From assembly GCA_903858085.1 (NCBI GenBank), contig CAIOHJ010000289.1:1-64000 (forward strand): a stretch of DNA of 64,000 bases. The letters are read 5' to 3'. The position numbers were made by a program, and so were the translations under genes. Source of the DNA: an uncultured Chloroflexota bacterium (lineage in GTDB: Bacteria > Chloroflexota > Anaerolineae > Caldilineales > Caldilineaceae). The notes below the pieces were generated by a model, which worked only from the letters and a program-made list of their open reading frames with translations, made no database searches and had not been told where the DNA came from. This document shows positions 18,210-29,237 of this stretch, one piece after another; the stretch's first letter is position 1, and each line of letters starts with the position of its first letter.

Positions 18210-19523
18210 TCACAACAAAAGACGGGCCGGCTCTTCGATCAGCTCCTTCAACTCGGCCAGAAAAGCCGCCGCCACCGCCCCGTCCACCGCACGATGGTCG
18301 GCCGAAAGGGTGACCTGAAGCTGCCGTCTGGGCTCAAAGACGCTGCCGTTCCACACCGGCTGCATCTGCGCCCGCCCCACCGCCAGGATCGCAACCTCGG
18401 GCGGGTTCAGAATCGCCGTAAACTGCTCCACGGGGTAGATCCCCAGGTTGGAAATCGTAAATGTAGCACCGCTGACCTCTTCAGGCCGCAGCTGGCCGGC
18501 ACGGGCCCGCTGCGCCAGGTCACCGACTGCCGCCGCCAGCGCTGTCAACCCCAGCTTCTGCGCATCGCGCACCACCGGCACCAACAGCCCATCCGCCACC
18601 GCCACCGCCACCCCCAGATGCACTGTCTGGTGCTGCTGGAACAGCAGCTGCTCGCCAGCCAGCTGCAGCCAGGCGTTGAGGCGCGGGTGGCGCTGCAGCG
18701 CAGCAGCCGCTGCGCGCGCAATCCAGACCGTCGGCGTCAGACGCCCCCCCCCGACAGCCACCGCAGCCCCGAGTTCGGCGCTCAACCTCTCCGTCCGGGT
18801 CAGATCGAGCGACGTCGTCAGAAAAATGTGCGGGGCGCTCTGCCAGCTCTGCCCAAGCCGCTGGGCAATCACCCGCCGCCGCCCACGCAGCGGTTCGCCG
18901 CCGCTGCCCACTGGCAGCTGGAGAGCAGGAGCCTCTGCAACAGGAGAGGCAGCCGGCACGATCACCGCAGCCGGCACATCCACCGCCTGTATCCGTCCGG
19001 CTGGGCCGCTGCCAGCCACAGCCGCCAACGACACCCCCCGTTCGCGCCCCAGCCGCCGCGCCGCTGGGGTCGCCCGCGGATGGGCAGGAGCGCCCTCAGC
19101 CCCTGCCCGCTCCAAAAGCTCCGCCACATCCTGCTTGGTAATGCGCCCGGCCGGCCCACTGCCCGCCACCTGCCCCAAATCCAGCCCACTGGCGGCAGCC
19201 ATCCGCTGCGCTACCGGGCTGGCCCGCCGCTCCCCGGCAGCCCCCGTCGGCGCCCCGCTCCCCGTCGGCGCCTGCTTCCCCTCGTCCGGGCCAGCAATCT
19301 GGGCGATCACCGTCGTCACCGGCACGGTCGCCTCTGGCCCATAACGGACATCCACCAAAATGCCGCTGGCAGTCGCCTCGACCTCCATATCGATCTTGTC
19401 GGTCTGCACCTCCAGAAGCACTTCCCCCTTCTCAACCGCCATCCCAGGCTCTTTGAGCCAACGAATGATCGTCCCTTCCTCCTGCGCCATGCCAAATTTG
19501 GGCATGATGACCGGTGTCGACAT
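18210..19523 (-). CDS. pdhC: 2-oxoacid dehydrogenase E2 (dihydrolipoyl acyltransferase)
   Basis: This is the E2 core protein, 437 residues. The lipoyl domain spans residues 1-80 with the lipoylated Lys43 in QTDKIDME. Two peripheral subunit-binding domains follow, at about 101-137 and 151-187, each ending in the same VAGSGPAGRI. The C-terminal catalytic domain ends with SADHRAVDGA, the acyltransferase histidine. Most bacterial E2 chains have one binding domain, so the tandem pair is unusual. The ATG at 19523 is preferred because GAGAGGAAG lies eight bases ahead. It follows E1 beta by 14 bp. Pyruvate is the likely substrate, with acetoin or branched-chain oxoacids as alternatives. Confidence 0.92.
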   Translation of the reverse strand: MSTPVIMPKFGMAQEEGTIIRWLKEPGMAVEKGEVLLEVQTDKIDMEVEATASGILVDVRYGPEATVPVTTVIAQIAGPDEGKQAPTGSGAPTGAAGERRASPVAQRMAAASGLDLGQVAGSGPAGRITKQDVAELLERAGAEGAPAHPRATPAARRLGRERGVSLAAVAGSGPAGRIQAVDVPAAVIVPAASPVAEAPALQLPVGSGGEPLRGRRRVIAQRLGQSWQSAPHIFLTTSLDLTRTERLSAELGAAVAVGGGRLTPTVWIARAAAAALQRHPRLNAWLQLAGEQLLFQQHQTVHLGVAVAVADGLLVPVVRDAQKLGLTALAAAVGDLAQRARAGQLRPEEVSGATFTISNLGIYPVEQFTAILNPPEVAILAVGRAQMQPVWNGSVFEPRRQLQVTLSADHRAVDGAVAAAFLAELKELIEEPARLLL

Positions 19524-19537
19524 CTGCATTCTTCCTC

Positions 19538-21498
<1,961 letters not shown>

Positions 21499-21706
21499 AC
21501 CATCCCTATGCTCTTGTGTGCTGGGCGGGCACTGCCGCCGGTGGATTGTTTGGCCGATGCACAAGCATGCTGTCCGCGAAGGGTACACACTGTGGTCGGC
21601 AAGACTCGCGGTCACCATGCTGGCCGCCAGGCTGCACAGCAGTTCAACCAGAAGGGTGCAGTCCAACAGCGGACTCACTCACATTGGCATCTACAATCTG
21701 CAATGC

Positions 21707-21735
21707 AGTATAGCTGAAATTACACAGGAGTCCAA
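21707..21735 (-). promoter_or_regulatory. Probable pdhA promoter
   Basis: Read on the minus strand, TTGGAC (21735-21730) and TATACT (21712-21707) are 17 bp apart. Transcription would start near 21700, about 200 nt before the pdhA start codon. Confidence 0.5.
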
Positions 21736-21856
21736 GTAGCCGTTCCACCCCCAATCCTGGCTGCTGCACTCGATCGTGGGAAGCGGGCACGCTTTCCGCA
21801 AAACGTTGAGCCTACCCCACAATCTCTCACCTGGACTGGATGCACCCTCGCCAGAT

Positions 21857-21886
21857 TTGGGGGTCGCAGGCTGTTCGCAATAAAAT
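21857..21886 (+). promoter_or_regulatory. Possible promoter of the SH3 lipoprotein gene
   Basis: TTGGGG at 21857-21862 and TAAAAT at 21881-21886 are 18 bp apart, about 50 bp ahead of the ATG at 21939. The -35 match is poor. Confidence 0.3.
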
Positions 21887-21938
21887 ACACCTCAGCAGCT
21901 GGCCGATCCAGCAAAAGCAGCTGGCCAGGACAAGAAAC

Positions 21939-23021
21939 ATGCCATACACTATGCCCAATTTTCCAGGACAGTTGCGCTTTTTTCACAAGCTGGCACACAG
22001 TGCTTTTGTCTCCCTGCTCTCCTTGACCCTGCTGGCAGGCTGCGGCTGGTTTGGGAGCCAGGCCGCTGCTCCCACCGCTCTGCCTACCCGCACCCCGCTG
22101 CCCACCTTTACACCCACCCCCCTCAGCCAACTCTCTGCCACAGAGACAGCCACACCAGAGACAGCCACACCAGAGACGCCTCCCGCCAGCCTGCCTGCAC
22201 AGACGCCACCTGCCACTGCCCTGCTGACCATCTCGGCAGAGGCCGTCAACGTGCGCTCCCTGCCCTCCACCACAGCAGCCCTGGTCGGCATGGCCAGCGC
22301 CGGCCAACAGTTTGCCGTCAGCGGACGTACCTCCGCCAGCGACTGGTGGCAGGTCTGCTGCATCGACAGCCAGCCAGGCTGGGTTTTCGCCGATCTAGTC
22401 GCCGTGACCGGCGGCGAGCTCGCACCAGTCGTCGAAACCGCTCCTCCCGACCCGGCTCCTCAGACAGCGGCTCCTCAGACAGCGGCTCCCCAGCCAGCAG
22501 CTCCCCCACCCGACCCGGCTGCCCAGCCAGCGGCTCCTCCTCCCGACCCGGCTGCCTCCAGCGCAGGCTTTTTTGACCCCAATGCCCAGTACCAGATCGT
22601 GGCTTTCAAAGTGCTCGGTCTGGAGGAAAACAACGGCGGGATTCGCGACAGCACTGCCCAGCACCACATCTTCCTGACTGTGCTCGACCCCAGTGGCAGC
22701 GGCGTCGACGGCGCCGTCGTGCGCAACCTGGTCGGCGACCGCAGCGAGGTGGTCACTGGCAGCAAAGGGCCAGGCAAAGCCGAGATCACCATGTACTATG
22801 AACCCTTCAAGCTGACGGTCGTCGCAGACCCTTCTGGCCCTGTGAGCAGCCAGATCTCCAATCAGATGGGGCTGGTCTTCCCCCATCTGCCCGACCTGGT
22901 CGGCAAGCTGGGCGACGTCAATTACGAGTACGGCGCCTGCCCTACCTTGGAGATCCGCTGTCAGTGGCCGATCTCGGCAATTCACTTTTCGTATGAGATT
23001 ACCTTCCAGAAGGTGCGCTGA
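21939..23021 (+). CDS. SH3-domain lipoprotein with Pro/Ala linker
   Basis: This surface lipoprotein of 360 residues has its lipobox LLAGC at 31-35, with Cys35 as lipid anchor. A Thr/Pro-rich spacer (PTRTPLPTFTPTPL) follows. A bacterial SH3 domain covers about 85-150 (AEAVNVRSLPSTTAALVG through QPGWVFADLV). A second low-complexity linker repeats TAAPQ and PPDPAAQPAA units. The last 150 residues form an unrecognised domain that looks beta-rich. Probable role is cell-envelope binding. The ATG at 21939 follows AGGACAAG; an ATG four codons later is possible. Its stop directly abuts the rho stop on the opposite strand. Confidence 0.8.
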   Translation: MPYTMPNFPGQLRFFHKLAHSAFVSLLSLTLLAGCGWFGSQAAAPTALPTRTPLPTFTPTPLSQLSATETATPETATPETPPASLPAQTPPATALLTISAEAVNVRSLPSTTAALVGMASAGQQFAVSGRTSASDWWQVCCIDSQPGWVFADLVAVTGGELAPVVETAPPDPAPQTAAPQTAAPQPAAPPPDPAAQPAAPPPDPAASSAGFFDPNAQYQIVAFKVLGLEENNGGIRDSTAQHHIFLTVLDPSGSGVDGAVVRNLVGDRSEVVTGSKGPGKAEITMYYEPFKLTVVADPSGPVSSQISNQMGLVFPHLPDLVGKLGDVNYEYGACPTLEIRCQWPISAIHFSYEITFQKVR

Positions 23022-24230
23022 TCAGCTTTTTTTGCGCAGACGGCGCAGCAGTTCGTCGTTGCTGCTGGCCCGCTCAAGGAGGTTGAGCAGCCCAATCAAG
23101 GCACTTTTGTTGTCGCGATCAGCCAGGGCGCGGCGCAGCAGCGCCAGTTTCTCCATCTCAGCCGGGGTGTAGAGCAGCTCTTCCTTGCGCGTGCCGCTTG
23201 CCTTGATGTTGATGGCTGGAAAAACCCGGGCCTCGGCCAAAGTGCGGTCCAGCACCAGCTCACTGTTGCCCGTCGCCTTGAATTCTTCAAAGATCATGTC
23301 GTCCATGCGCGACCCGGTCTCCACCAACGCTGTCGCAATCACCGTGACCGACCCACCCTTTTCGATGTTGCGCGCCAGGCCAAAAAGCCGCCGCGGCATC
23401 TCAAAGGCGCTGACATCAAGCCCCCCCGACATGGTCCGGCTGGGGCCGCGGCCCGCTAGATTGAAGGCACGCGTCATCCGGGTCAGGCTGTCGATCAACA
23501 CCACCACATCCCGCCCACACTCCAGCTCACAACGCACATGCGCCATCGTCAGCTCGGCCAGACGCGTGTGGTCGCTCAACCCCTGGTCGTTGGAACTGGC
23601 AAAAACTTCGGCCGGCACCGTGCGCCGAAAATGGGTCACCTCCTCCGGCCGCTCGTCGATCAACAACAAAATGATGCGGGCCTCCGGCGCACTGGCATGG
23701 ATGGCATGGGTCATCTCTTCCAACAGCTGGGTCTTCCCCGCCTTGGGCGGAGCCACAATCAACCCACGCGTCCCCTTGCCGATCGGAGCGATCAGTTCCA
23801 CCACCCGCATCGACATCACCTTGCTGTCCCCAAGACGAAAACGGTCAGTCGGGTTGATGGCCACCAGCTGCTCAAATGGTTTGCGACGCGCAAATTGTTC
23901 GGGCCCCAGCCCACAAATCTGTTCGACCCGCACCAGCTGCAACCCCTTGCCAGTCGTGCCAGCAACCCCGACCACCTCCGCCCCCTCCACCAGCGCATAG
24001 CTGCGGATCAGCTCTGCCGGCACCAAAGCGTCACCAGGCTGCGGCGCAAAGGCCCGCAGCGGGTCACGCAGATGGCCATGCCCCTGCGCATGAATCTGAA
24101 CGATGCCAGTCACCGCCATGAACGGCTCGCTGGCAGCCTCACTACTTATCCCTTCACTCGTCTGCTCAGTCTTCGACCCCTCGGGAGAGCGTACACGCGA
24201 CGAGCGATGCAGTTTTTTTGTTTGCCCCAT
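23022..24230 (-). CDS. rho: Transcription termination factor Rho
   Basis: This 402-residue Rho has a short N-terminal region and then an OB-type RNA-binding part (GIVQIHAQGHGHLRDP). The ATPase core follows: RGLIVAPPKAGKTQ is Walker A, LLLIDERPEEVTH lies between, and VVVLIDSLTRM is Walker B. The secondary RNA-binding loop contains GKGTRG, and the C-terminal LLRRLRKKS matches family ends. It terminates untranslated transcripts by RNA translocation. The ATG at 24230 shows no clear ribosome site; a TATTGT box ends about seven bases ahead, so the message could be leaderless. Confidence 0.95.
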   Translation of the reverse strand: MGQTKKLHRSSRVRSPEGSKTEQTSEGISSEAASEPFMAVTGIVQIHAQGHGHLRDPLRAFAPQPGDALVPAELIRSYALVEGAEVVGVAGTTGKGLQLVRVEQICGLGPEQFARRKPFEQLVAINPTDRFRLGDSKVMSMRVVELIAPIGKGTRGLIVAPPKAGKTQLLEEMTHAIHASAPEARIILLLIDERPEEVTHFRRTVPAEVFASSNDQGLSDHTRLAELTMAHVRCELECGRDVVVLIDSLTRMTRAFNLAGRGPSRTMSGGLDVSAFEMPRRLFGLARNIEKGGSVTVIATALVETGSRMDDMIFEEFKATGNSELVLDRTLAEARVFPAINIKASGTRKEELLYTPAEMEKLALLRRALADRDNKSALIGLLNLLERASSNDELLRRLRKKS

Positions 24231-24403
24231 AGGTTTACAATACCATAGAGTTGTGTAAAGCAGCCAACTGGCACCGCGCTGACGGCACATTTGGTCGGAA
24301 AGAGCGCCAGAGCCCTCTCCGGCCCTGCGCCTACCCCTGTGCTGGCTGCACGACCCTGTTTCGACCGGTTGATACCGCCAATCTGTTCACAAGGATCTTT
24401 TTT

Positions 24404-25264
24404 ATGCACTACGGTGCCCACTGTTATCTTTTCACAGACCGCTGGAGCGACCAGTCGCTGCCCATTCTCGACACCCTGCGCGCCCTGGGCCTCGAACTGG
24501 CTGAACTCTCTGTCGGCGACGATGTCACCTTCACCCCAGCACACACCCGCCGTCACGCCGAAAACCTGGGGCTGTCCCTCACAGTCGGACCAGGCGGACA
24601 CTGGCCGCTGAACGCCGATCTCTCTGCAGAGCTCGCCGAGGAACGCCGCGCCGGGCTGGCCTGGCATTGCCGCCAGGTCGACCTGGCCGCCGAACTCGGC
24701 GCGCTCGCCTACGCCGGCGCCCTGTACGGCCACCCCGGGGTGGTCAAACGCCGCCGCCCCCCCACCGACGAGTATGGCTGGACCGCAGAAGGGCTGCACT
24801 CCCTCGCCAGCTACGCCGCAACCCGCCAGGTCAAAATCGTGCTCGAACCCATGAGCCATTTCCGCACCCATCTCGTCAATACCTGCAGCCAGCTGATGGC
24901 GCTGATCGACCTCGCCGACCACCCAAATCTCTACGCCCTCTTCGATACCTACCACCTGATCACCGAAGAACGAGATTACGCCGCCGCCGTGCAAACCCTG
25001 GGCAACCGCCTCTGGTGCGTGCATACCTGCGAAAACGACCGCGGCGTCCCCGGCGGCGGGCTGGTCCCCTGGGAGCCACTCTTCGACGCACTCCACGCCG
25101 TCGGTTTCACGGGCCCGCTGGTGATGGAAGCCTACAATTCCTCGATCGACGAATTTGCTTTCTCCCGCGGAATGTTCCACAATGTCTGCCCAGACGGCGC
25201 CGAGTTTGTACGCGCCGGCCTGGCCTTTCTACGCCCACATGTCGCCCGACGCTGGGGACGGTAA
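24404..25264 (+). CDS. Sugar isomerase/epimerase-like TIM-barrel protein
   Basis: This 286-residue protein belongs to the AP-endonuclease-2 TIM-barrel superfamily that includes ketose 3-epimerases, inosose dehydratases and hydroxypyruvate isomerases. Putative metal-site residues sit in VLEPMSHF (Glu), FDTYHLI (Asp, His), CVHTCEND (His) and VMEAYNSS (Glu). The reaction cannot be set from sequence. The ATG at 24404 has AAGGAT ten bases ahead. The next gene starts on the base after its stop codon, so they are cotranscribed. Confidence 0.82.
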   Translation: MHYGAHCYLFTDRWSDQSLPILDTLRALGLELAELSVGDDVTFTPAHTRRHAENLGLSLTVGPGGHWPLNADLSAELAEERRAGLAWHCRQVDLAAELGALAYAGALYGHPGVVKRRRPPTDEYGWTAEGLHSLASYAATRQVKIVLEPMSHFRTHLVNTCSQLMALIDLADHPNLYALFDTYHLITEERDYAAAVQTLGNRLWCVHTCENDRGVPGGGLVPWEPLFDALHAVGFTGPLVMEAYNSSIDEFAFSRGMFHNVCPDGAEFVRAGLAFLRPHVARRWGR

Positions 25265-26431
25265 ATGTACTCCATGAACAGACTGCGCAGCTATTTTCAA
25301 CTCGACCCCGCCGTCATCTTTCTCAACCACGGATCGTTTGGCGCCACACCCGAACCGGTCTTTGCAGCCTGCCTGGAGTGGCAACGGCGCATGGAACGCC
25401 AGCCCGTCCACTTTTTTATGCACCAGCTGCGCCCAGCCCTGCACACTGCCCGCGAAAGCCTGGCCCGCTATCTCAGCGCACGCGCCGAAGATCTGGTCTT
25501 TGTACACAATGCAACCTTCGGCGTCAACGTCGCCGCCCACGCACTCGCCCTGCAGCCCGGAGACGAAGTGCTCACCACCACACACGAATACGGCGCCTGC
25601 AACAATGCCTGGGAAGTTGCCTGCAGCCGCCAAGGCGCACGCTACGTGCGCCAGCCGATCCCCCTGCCCATCACAGACGAAGAGCAGCTCATCGAAGAGC
25701 TCTGGGCAGGGGTGACCCGCCACACCCGCGTGATCTTTCTCAGCCACATCACCTCGCCGACCGCACTCCTCCTGCCGGTCCAGGCAATCTGCCAACGGGC
25801 ACGTGAAGCTGGTATCCTGACCGTGATCGACGGCGCCCATGCCCCCGGCCAGATCGAACTCGACCTCCACGCGCTGGGCGCCGATCTCTACACCGGCAAC
25901 CTGCACAAGTGGCTCTGCGCCCCCAAAGGGGCCGGTTTCCTGTGGGCCCGCCCCGAAATGCAGCCACAGATCCAGCCGCTCGTCGTCGGCTGGGGCTACG
26001 GACCAGAACAGTCGCTGTTTGAAGAGAACGCTTTTGTCAGCGCCCATCAATGGCTGGGCACCGACGATCTCTCCGCCTATTTGAGCGTGCCGGCCGCGAT
26101 CGAATTTCAGGACGCACATGGCTGGCCGACCGTGCGCGCACAGTGCCATGCGCTGCTGGCAGAGACACTGGCAGAGCTGACAGAGATCACAGGGCAGGCC
26201 TCCCCCTATCCCACAACAGGAGCCCCCCTCTATCGACAGATGGGCATTGCCCCCCTCCCCCCCCAACCCGACATCGCCCACTTCAAACAACGGCTCTACG
26301 ACGAATACCAGATCGAGGTGCCCTGCCTGACCTGGCAAGGACAACAGCTGATTCGCATTTCGGTGCAGGGCTACAACTGCGCAGAAGACCTGGCAGCACT
26401 CACCCAGGCCGTGCAAACCCTGCTCCGATGA
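25265..26431 (+). CDS. Class V aminotransferase family PLP enzyme
   Basis: This 388-residue fold-type I PLP enzyme is close to the isopenicillin N epimerase-like and cysteine-desulfurase-like group. FLNHGSFGATPEPVF is the N-terminal signature, VIDGAHAPGQIELDL supplies the PLP-ring aspartate, and GNLHKWLCAPKGAGFLW holds the Schiff-base lysine. The start is immediately after the upstream stop; an ATG three codons later is also possible. Pairing with a sugar epimerase-like gene hints at an amino-sugar or serine-like substrate, but that is only context. Confidence 0.82.
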   Translation: MYSMNRLRSYFQLDPAVIFLNHGSFGATPEPVFAACLEWQRRMERQPVHFFMHQLRPALHTARESLARYLSARAEDLVFVHNATFGVNVAAHALALQPGDEVLTTTHEYGACNNAWEVACSRQGARYVRQPIPLPITDEEQLIEELWAGVTRHTRVIFLSHITSPTALLLPVQAICQRAREAGILTVIDGAHAPGQIELDLHALGADLYTGNLHKWLCAPKGAGFLWARPEMQPQIQPLVVGWGYGPEQSLFEENAFVSAHQWLGTDDLSAYLSVPAAIEFQDAHGWPTVRAQCHALLAETLAELTEITGQASPYPTTGAPLYRQMGIAPLPPQPDIAHFKQRLYDEYQIEVPCLTWQGQQLIRISVQGYNCAEDLAALTQAVQTLLR

Positions 26432-26488
26432 GCTCGACCGCTTCCTAATCTGTAGACACCAATTCTATTGCATCCAGGTCGTATCCTC

Positions 26489-29053
26489 ATGACCCGCAGC
26501 GGCAGACGGCAGCTCGTCATTGTTGTAGGCGCCATTGGGATGGCGGCCGGTGGAATGGCATGGCTGACCGCCCTGCCGGCGATGGCGCGCGTCGCGCTGG
26601 TGCTGGTGGCCGCCAGCGCTCCCGGCGTGTTGGTGGCAGAGTGGCTGCTCGGCGTCCGCTATGGCCGGAGCGACGCAGATCGGCTCGAAAAATTTCTCTA
26701 CGGGCTTGGCATCGGGCTCGCGCTGTTGATGACGACCGCGCTGGCTGTCAGCTTCCTGCCAGGAGGGGTAGCTGGCTGGCAGATTCTTGCACCACTCCAT
26801 GGCGTGCTCGCCGTGACAGCCATTGCGCTCTGGCGACAACACACCTCCTGCATAGAAGAAGAGCGTTCTCCTGCAGGCACCTGGCCCAGCCGTCGCGCCT
26901 TCTGGTCTGGCCTCCTGCTCGTGCTCGCCGTGGGCATGGCGCTGCGCGTGCCAGAGCTCGGCTACAGCGAATTTCAGGGCGACGAGGCGCGCGTTCTCTT
27001 GCGCGCCAGCGAAGTCATCGAAGGATATGAAAACGCACTCTTTGCCCACCAGAAGATGCCAGGAGAAATCCTGCTGATGACGGCAACCTACGCCGTCACA
27101 CGCCAGATGGATGAGGCCGCCGCGCGGCTGCCCTTCACAGCGGCAGGGCTGGCTGCATTGGTGGCTATCTTTTTGCTCGGTTCACGACTCTTTGGCCCCA
27201 GCACCGCTGTCAGCGCGGCGCTGCTGGCCGCGCTGACCGGCTACTTCGTCGCATTTGCACGGATCGTCCAATACCAGAGCCTGGTCTTTCTGGCCGTCGT
27301 GCTGACAATTCTCGTGTTGTGGCGCATGCTGGAACAGCGCATCGCCCTGTGGCGGTACCTGGCTGTCGCCGCATTGCTGATGGCAGCAGGTGTGCTTGGC
27401 CACTATGAAGCGGCCGGCATCGGCGCAGCAGTGCTCTATCTCCTCTGGCGGCTGTGGCGCTCAGGCACCAAACCCGCCACCCTGCTGCGCGCGCTCCCCC
27501 TCCCTCTGCTGCTCTTCCTCGGCCCAGTGTTGCTCTTTGCGGTCCCATTCGCGCGCGACCCAACTTTTGCCACAGCCTATGCCTACGCAGTCGGCTATCG
27601 CGTCGATGCAGGCGGTTTCCCCTACAACAACCTGGCCGATTTCTTTGCACGGGCATCGCTGTACGGCACAGCCTACTTTCTCTTTCTGCTCGCCACACTG
27701 ACCGCAGCAGCACTGGTCACACTCTATGCCCGCACTCTGGCCCGACCGTGGGCATGGTTCGCCGTTGCTGCAGCCAGCGCAGGGATCCTCGCACTGTCGC
27801 TCAGGCCCGGCTGGCTCACCATCGGCAGCAGCGACCCCACCTGGAGCTTCTTCGTGCTGCTTTTGCTCGCACCGTGGCTGCTGCCCAGGGTTGCACCAGC
27901 CGAACGGCTGCTCTGGTGGTGGTTTGGTACGCTGTTTGTCTTCTCCATCTTCGTGGTGCAACGCCCCAATTCCCACGTCTATACCTTCTTCATCCCATGG
28001 GTGCTGCTGGGAGGAATGGTGGCAGCACGCGCCGTCGCTGCTGCCCGCCAACGCATCGGCGCAGCACAAGGGTGGGCCAGCGCCGCACTCGCTGCCGCCG
28101 CCCTGATTGGCCTCTTTGGCTTCTACCTCTACCGCCTCTTCGTCTACAGTGAAATCGAGATTCTACGCACGTGGCCGGAAAATCACCCCGCCGGCTACTG
28201 GATGCCCTTCAACAGCCCACCCGAAGTGGCAATTTTTGGGTTCCCCCACAGCAGTGGCTGGAAAGTTGTCGGCCTAGGCTATGCGAATAACAGGTGGACC
28301 GGCAATTTTCTGACAAACGAAAAGCCTGAAGTCGTGGACTGGTACACGCGCGGCGCCAGCACCTGCCCGCGCGGCAACCAATACTATGTCGTTGCCAGCC
28401 GCACAGAACCACAGGCCGATGCCGCCGCACAGACGCTGCTAGACAATGTGGCCAACGAGTTCAGCCTGCGCCAAATCATCACCGTAAAAGGCCAGCCCAA
28501 GCTCCATCTCTTCGACCAGCCCGGGCAGTATACTGTGGAAACAGTCGAACTGGAGGCAATCGAAGCTCGCTTCAACGCCAAACTGACCGACCCACGCTTC
28601 GTCGACCGGCGCGGCCGCGTCGTGAATCCCTCTGTCCCCCATCGGCTCCACTATCGCCTCAGCGACGAAATCGAACTGCTCGGCTATGCACTCGACCGGC
28701 TGCAGGTAGCCCCCGGCGAGACCCTGCACCTGACACTCTACTGGCAAGCCCTGCGTCCGATGAACGCGACCTACACCGTCTTCAATCAGCTCATCGACCT
28801 CACCACCGCCGCCAAGGCCGGGCAGACAGATGGCATGCCCGTCTGCGACCGCAACCCAACAGAACGCTGGTTTGCCGGCGATACCATCGCCGATCCTTAC
28901 ACGATTGCCATTGCACCGGATGCTGCGCCCGGTACCTACACGCTGATCAGCGGCATGTACGACTCTGCCACCGGCGAAAGGCTGGAGATGCGCTCCGCAG
29001 ATGGCACACTCCTTGGCACAGAGGCGCTGCTCGCCTCTGTCGAGGTTCGTTGA
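26489..29053 (+). CDS. Multi-pass membrane glycosyltransferase (GT39/ArnT-like)
   Basis: This is a large integral membrane protein of 854 residues. The first two thirds carry about a dozen hydrophobic segments. After the third segment comes YSEFQGDEARVLLR, the acidic loop with an Asp-Glu pair typical of GT-C enzymes that use lipid-linked sugars. The last 250 residues are soluble and beta-rich (PGETLHLTLYWQALRP), probably outside the membrane. It likely transfers sugar from a polyprenyl donor to protein or glycan. ATG at 26489 is chosen; a TTG seven codons upstream is open but lacks a site. Confidence 0.82.
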   Translation: MTRSGRRQLVIVVGAIGMAAGGMAWLTALPAMARVALVLVAASAPGVLVAEWLLGVRYGRSDADRLEKFLYGLGIGLALLMTTALAVSFLPGGVAGWQILAPLHGVLAVTAIALWRQHTSCIEEERSPAGTWPSRRAFWSGLLLVLAVGMALRVPELGYSEFQGDEARVLLRASEVIEGYENALFAHQKMPGEILLMTATYAVTRQMDEAAARLPFTAAGLAALVAIFLLGSRLFGPSTAVSAALLAALTGYFVAFARIVQYQSLVFLAVVLTILVLWRMLEQRIALWRYLAVAALLMAAGVLGHYEAAGIGAAVLYLLWRLWRSGTKPATLLRALPLPLLLFLGPVLLFAVPFARDPTFATAYAYAVGYRVDAGGFPYNNLADFFARASLYGTAYFLFLLATLTAAALVTLYARTLARPWAWFAVAAASAGILALSLRPGWLTIGSSDPTWSFFVLLLLAPWLLPRVAPAERLLWWWFGTLFVFSIFVVQRPNSHVYTFFIPWVLLGGMVAARAVAAARQRIGAAQGWASAALAAAALIGLFGFYLYRLFVYSEIEILRTWPENHPAGYWMPFNSPPEVAIFGFPHSSGWKVVGLGYANNRWTGNFLTNEKPEVVDWYTRGASTCPRGNQYYVVASRTEPQADAAAQTLLDNVANEFSLRQIITVKGQPKLHLFDQPGQYTVETVELEAIEARFNAKLTDPRFVDRRGRVVNPSVPHRLHYRLSDEIELLGYALDRLQVAPGETLHLTLYWQALRPMNATYTVFNQLIDLTTAAKAGQTDGMPVCDRNPTERWFAGDTIADPYTIAIAPDAAPGTYTLISGMYDSATGERLEMRSADGTLLGTEALLASVEVR

Positions 29054-29135
29054 AATGCTCATTTGGAATTGTTGCGTTCTGGCACTCTTGTGGACTTTGA
29101 CGTATCATACACCCAATTGATACGCAACGACGCGG

Positions 29136-29169
29136 AGACACAGACCTGCCCCAACGGGCATCTGTGTCT
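29136..29169 (+). other. Hairpin ahead of leuB
   Basis: AGACACAGA (29136-29144) pairs perfectly with TCTGTGTCT (29161-29169). Inside it TGCCC (29147-29151) pairs with GGGCA (29156-29160) around a CAAC loop. T-rich sequence follows. It may be a terminator for the membrane gene or an attenuator for leuB; no anti-hairpin or leader peptide is evident. Confidence 0.5.
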
Positions 29170-29193
29170 TTGCTGTTTGTCTTTGCTGTTTGT
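29168..29193 (+). repeat. 13-bp tandem repeat, two copies, ahead of leuB
   Basis: CTTTGCTGTTTGT occurs twice head to tail at 29168-29180 and 29181-29193, directly after the hairpin, and a third partial unit (CTCTGCT) follows. The unit is pyrimidine-rich, unlike the GC-rich surroundings. Confidence 0.75.
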
Positions 29194-29237
29194 CTCTGCT
29201 ACGCAAAGCGATGCTCGCCGACAGAAGGGATGTTCCG

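Larger units (their letters stand above)
21499..21938. other. 440-bp divergent intergenic region (pdhA / lipoprotein)
   Basis: The region holds the probable pdhA promoter on the minus strand and a weaker plus-strand promoter-like pair for the lipoprotein gene. The pdhA leader would be about 200 nt, long enough for regulation. I saw no recognised riboswitch and no convincing small gene. Confidence 0.5.

Noticed and set aside
29054..29237. T-box or leucine leader-peptide attenuator before leuB
   Set aside because: No T-box sequence, no run of Leu or Ile codons in a short ORF, and no competing anti-terminator stem was found.
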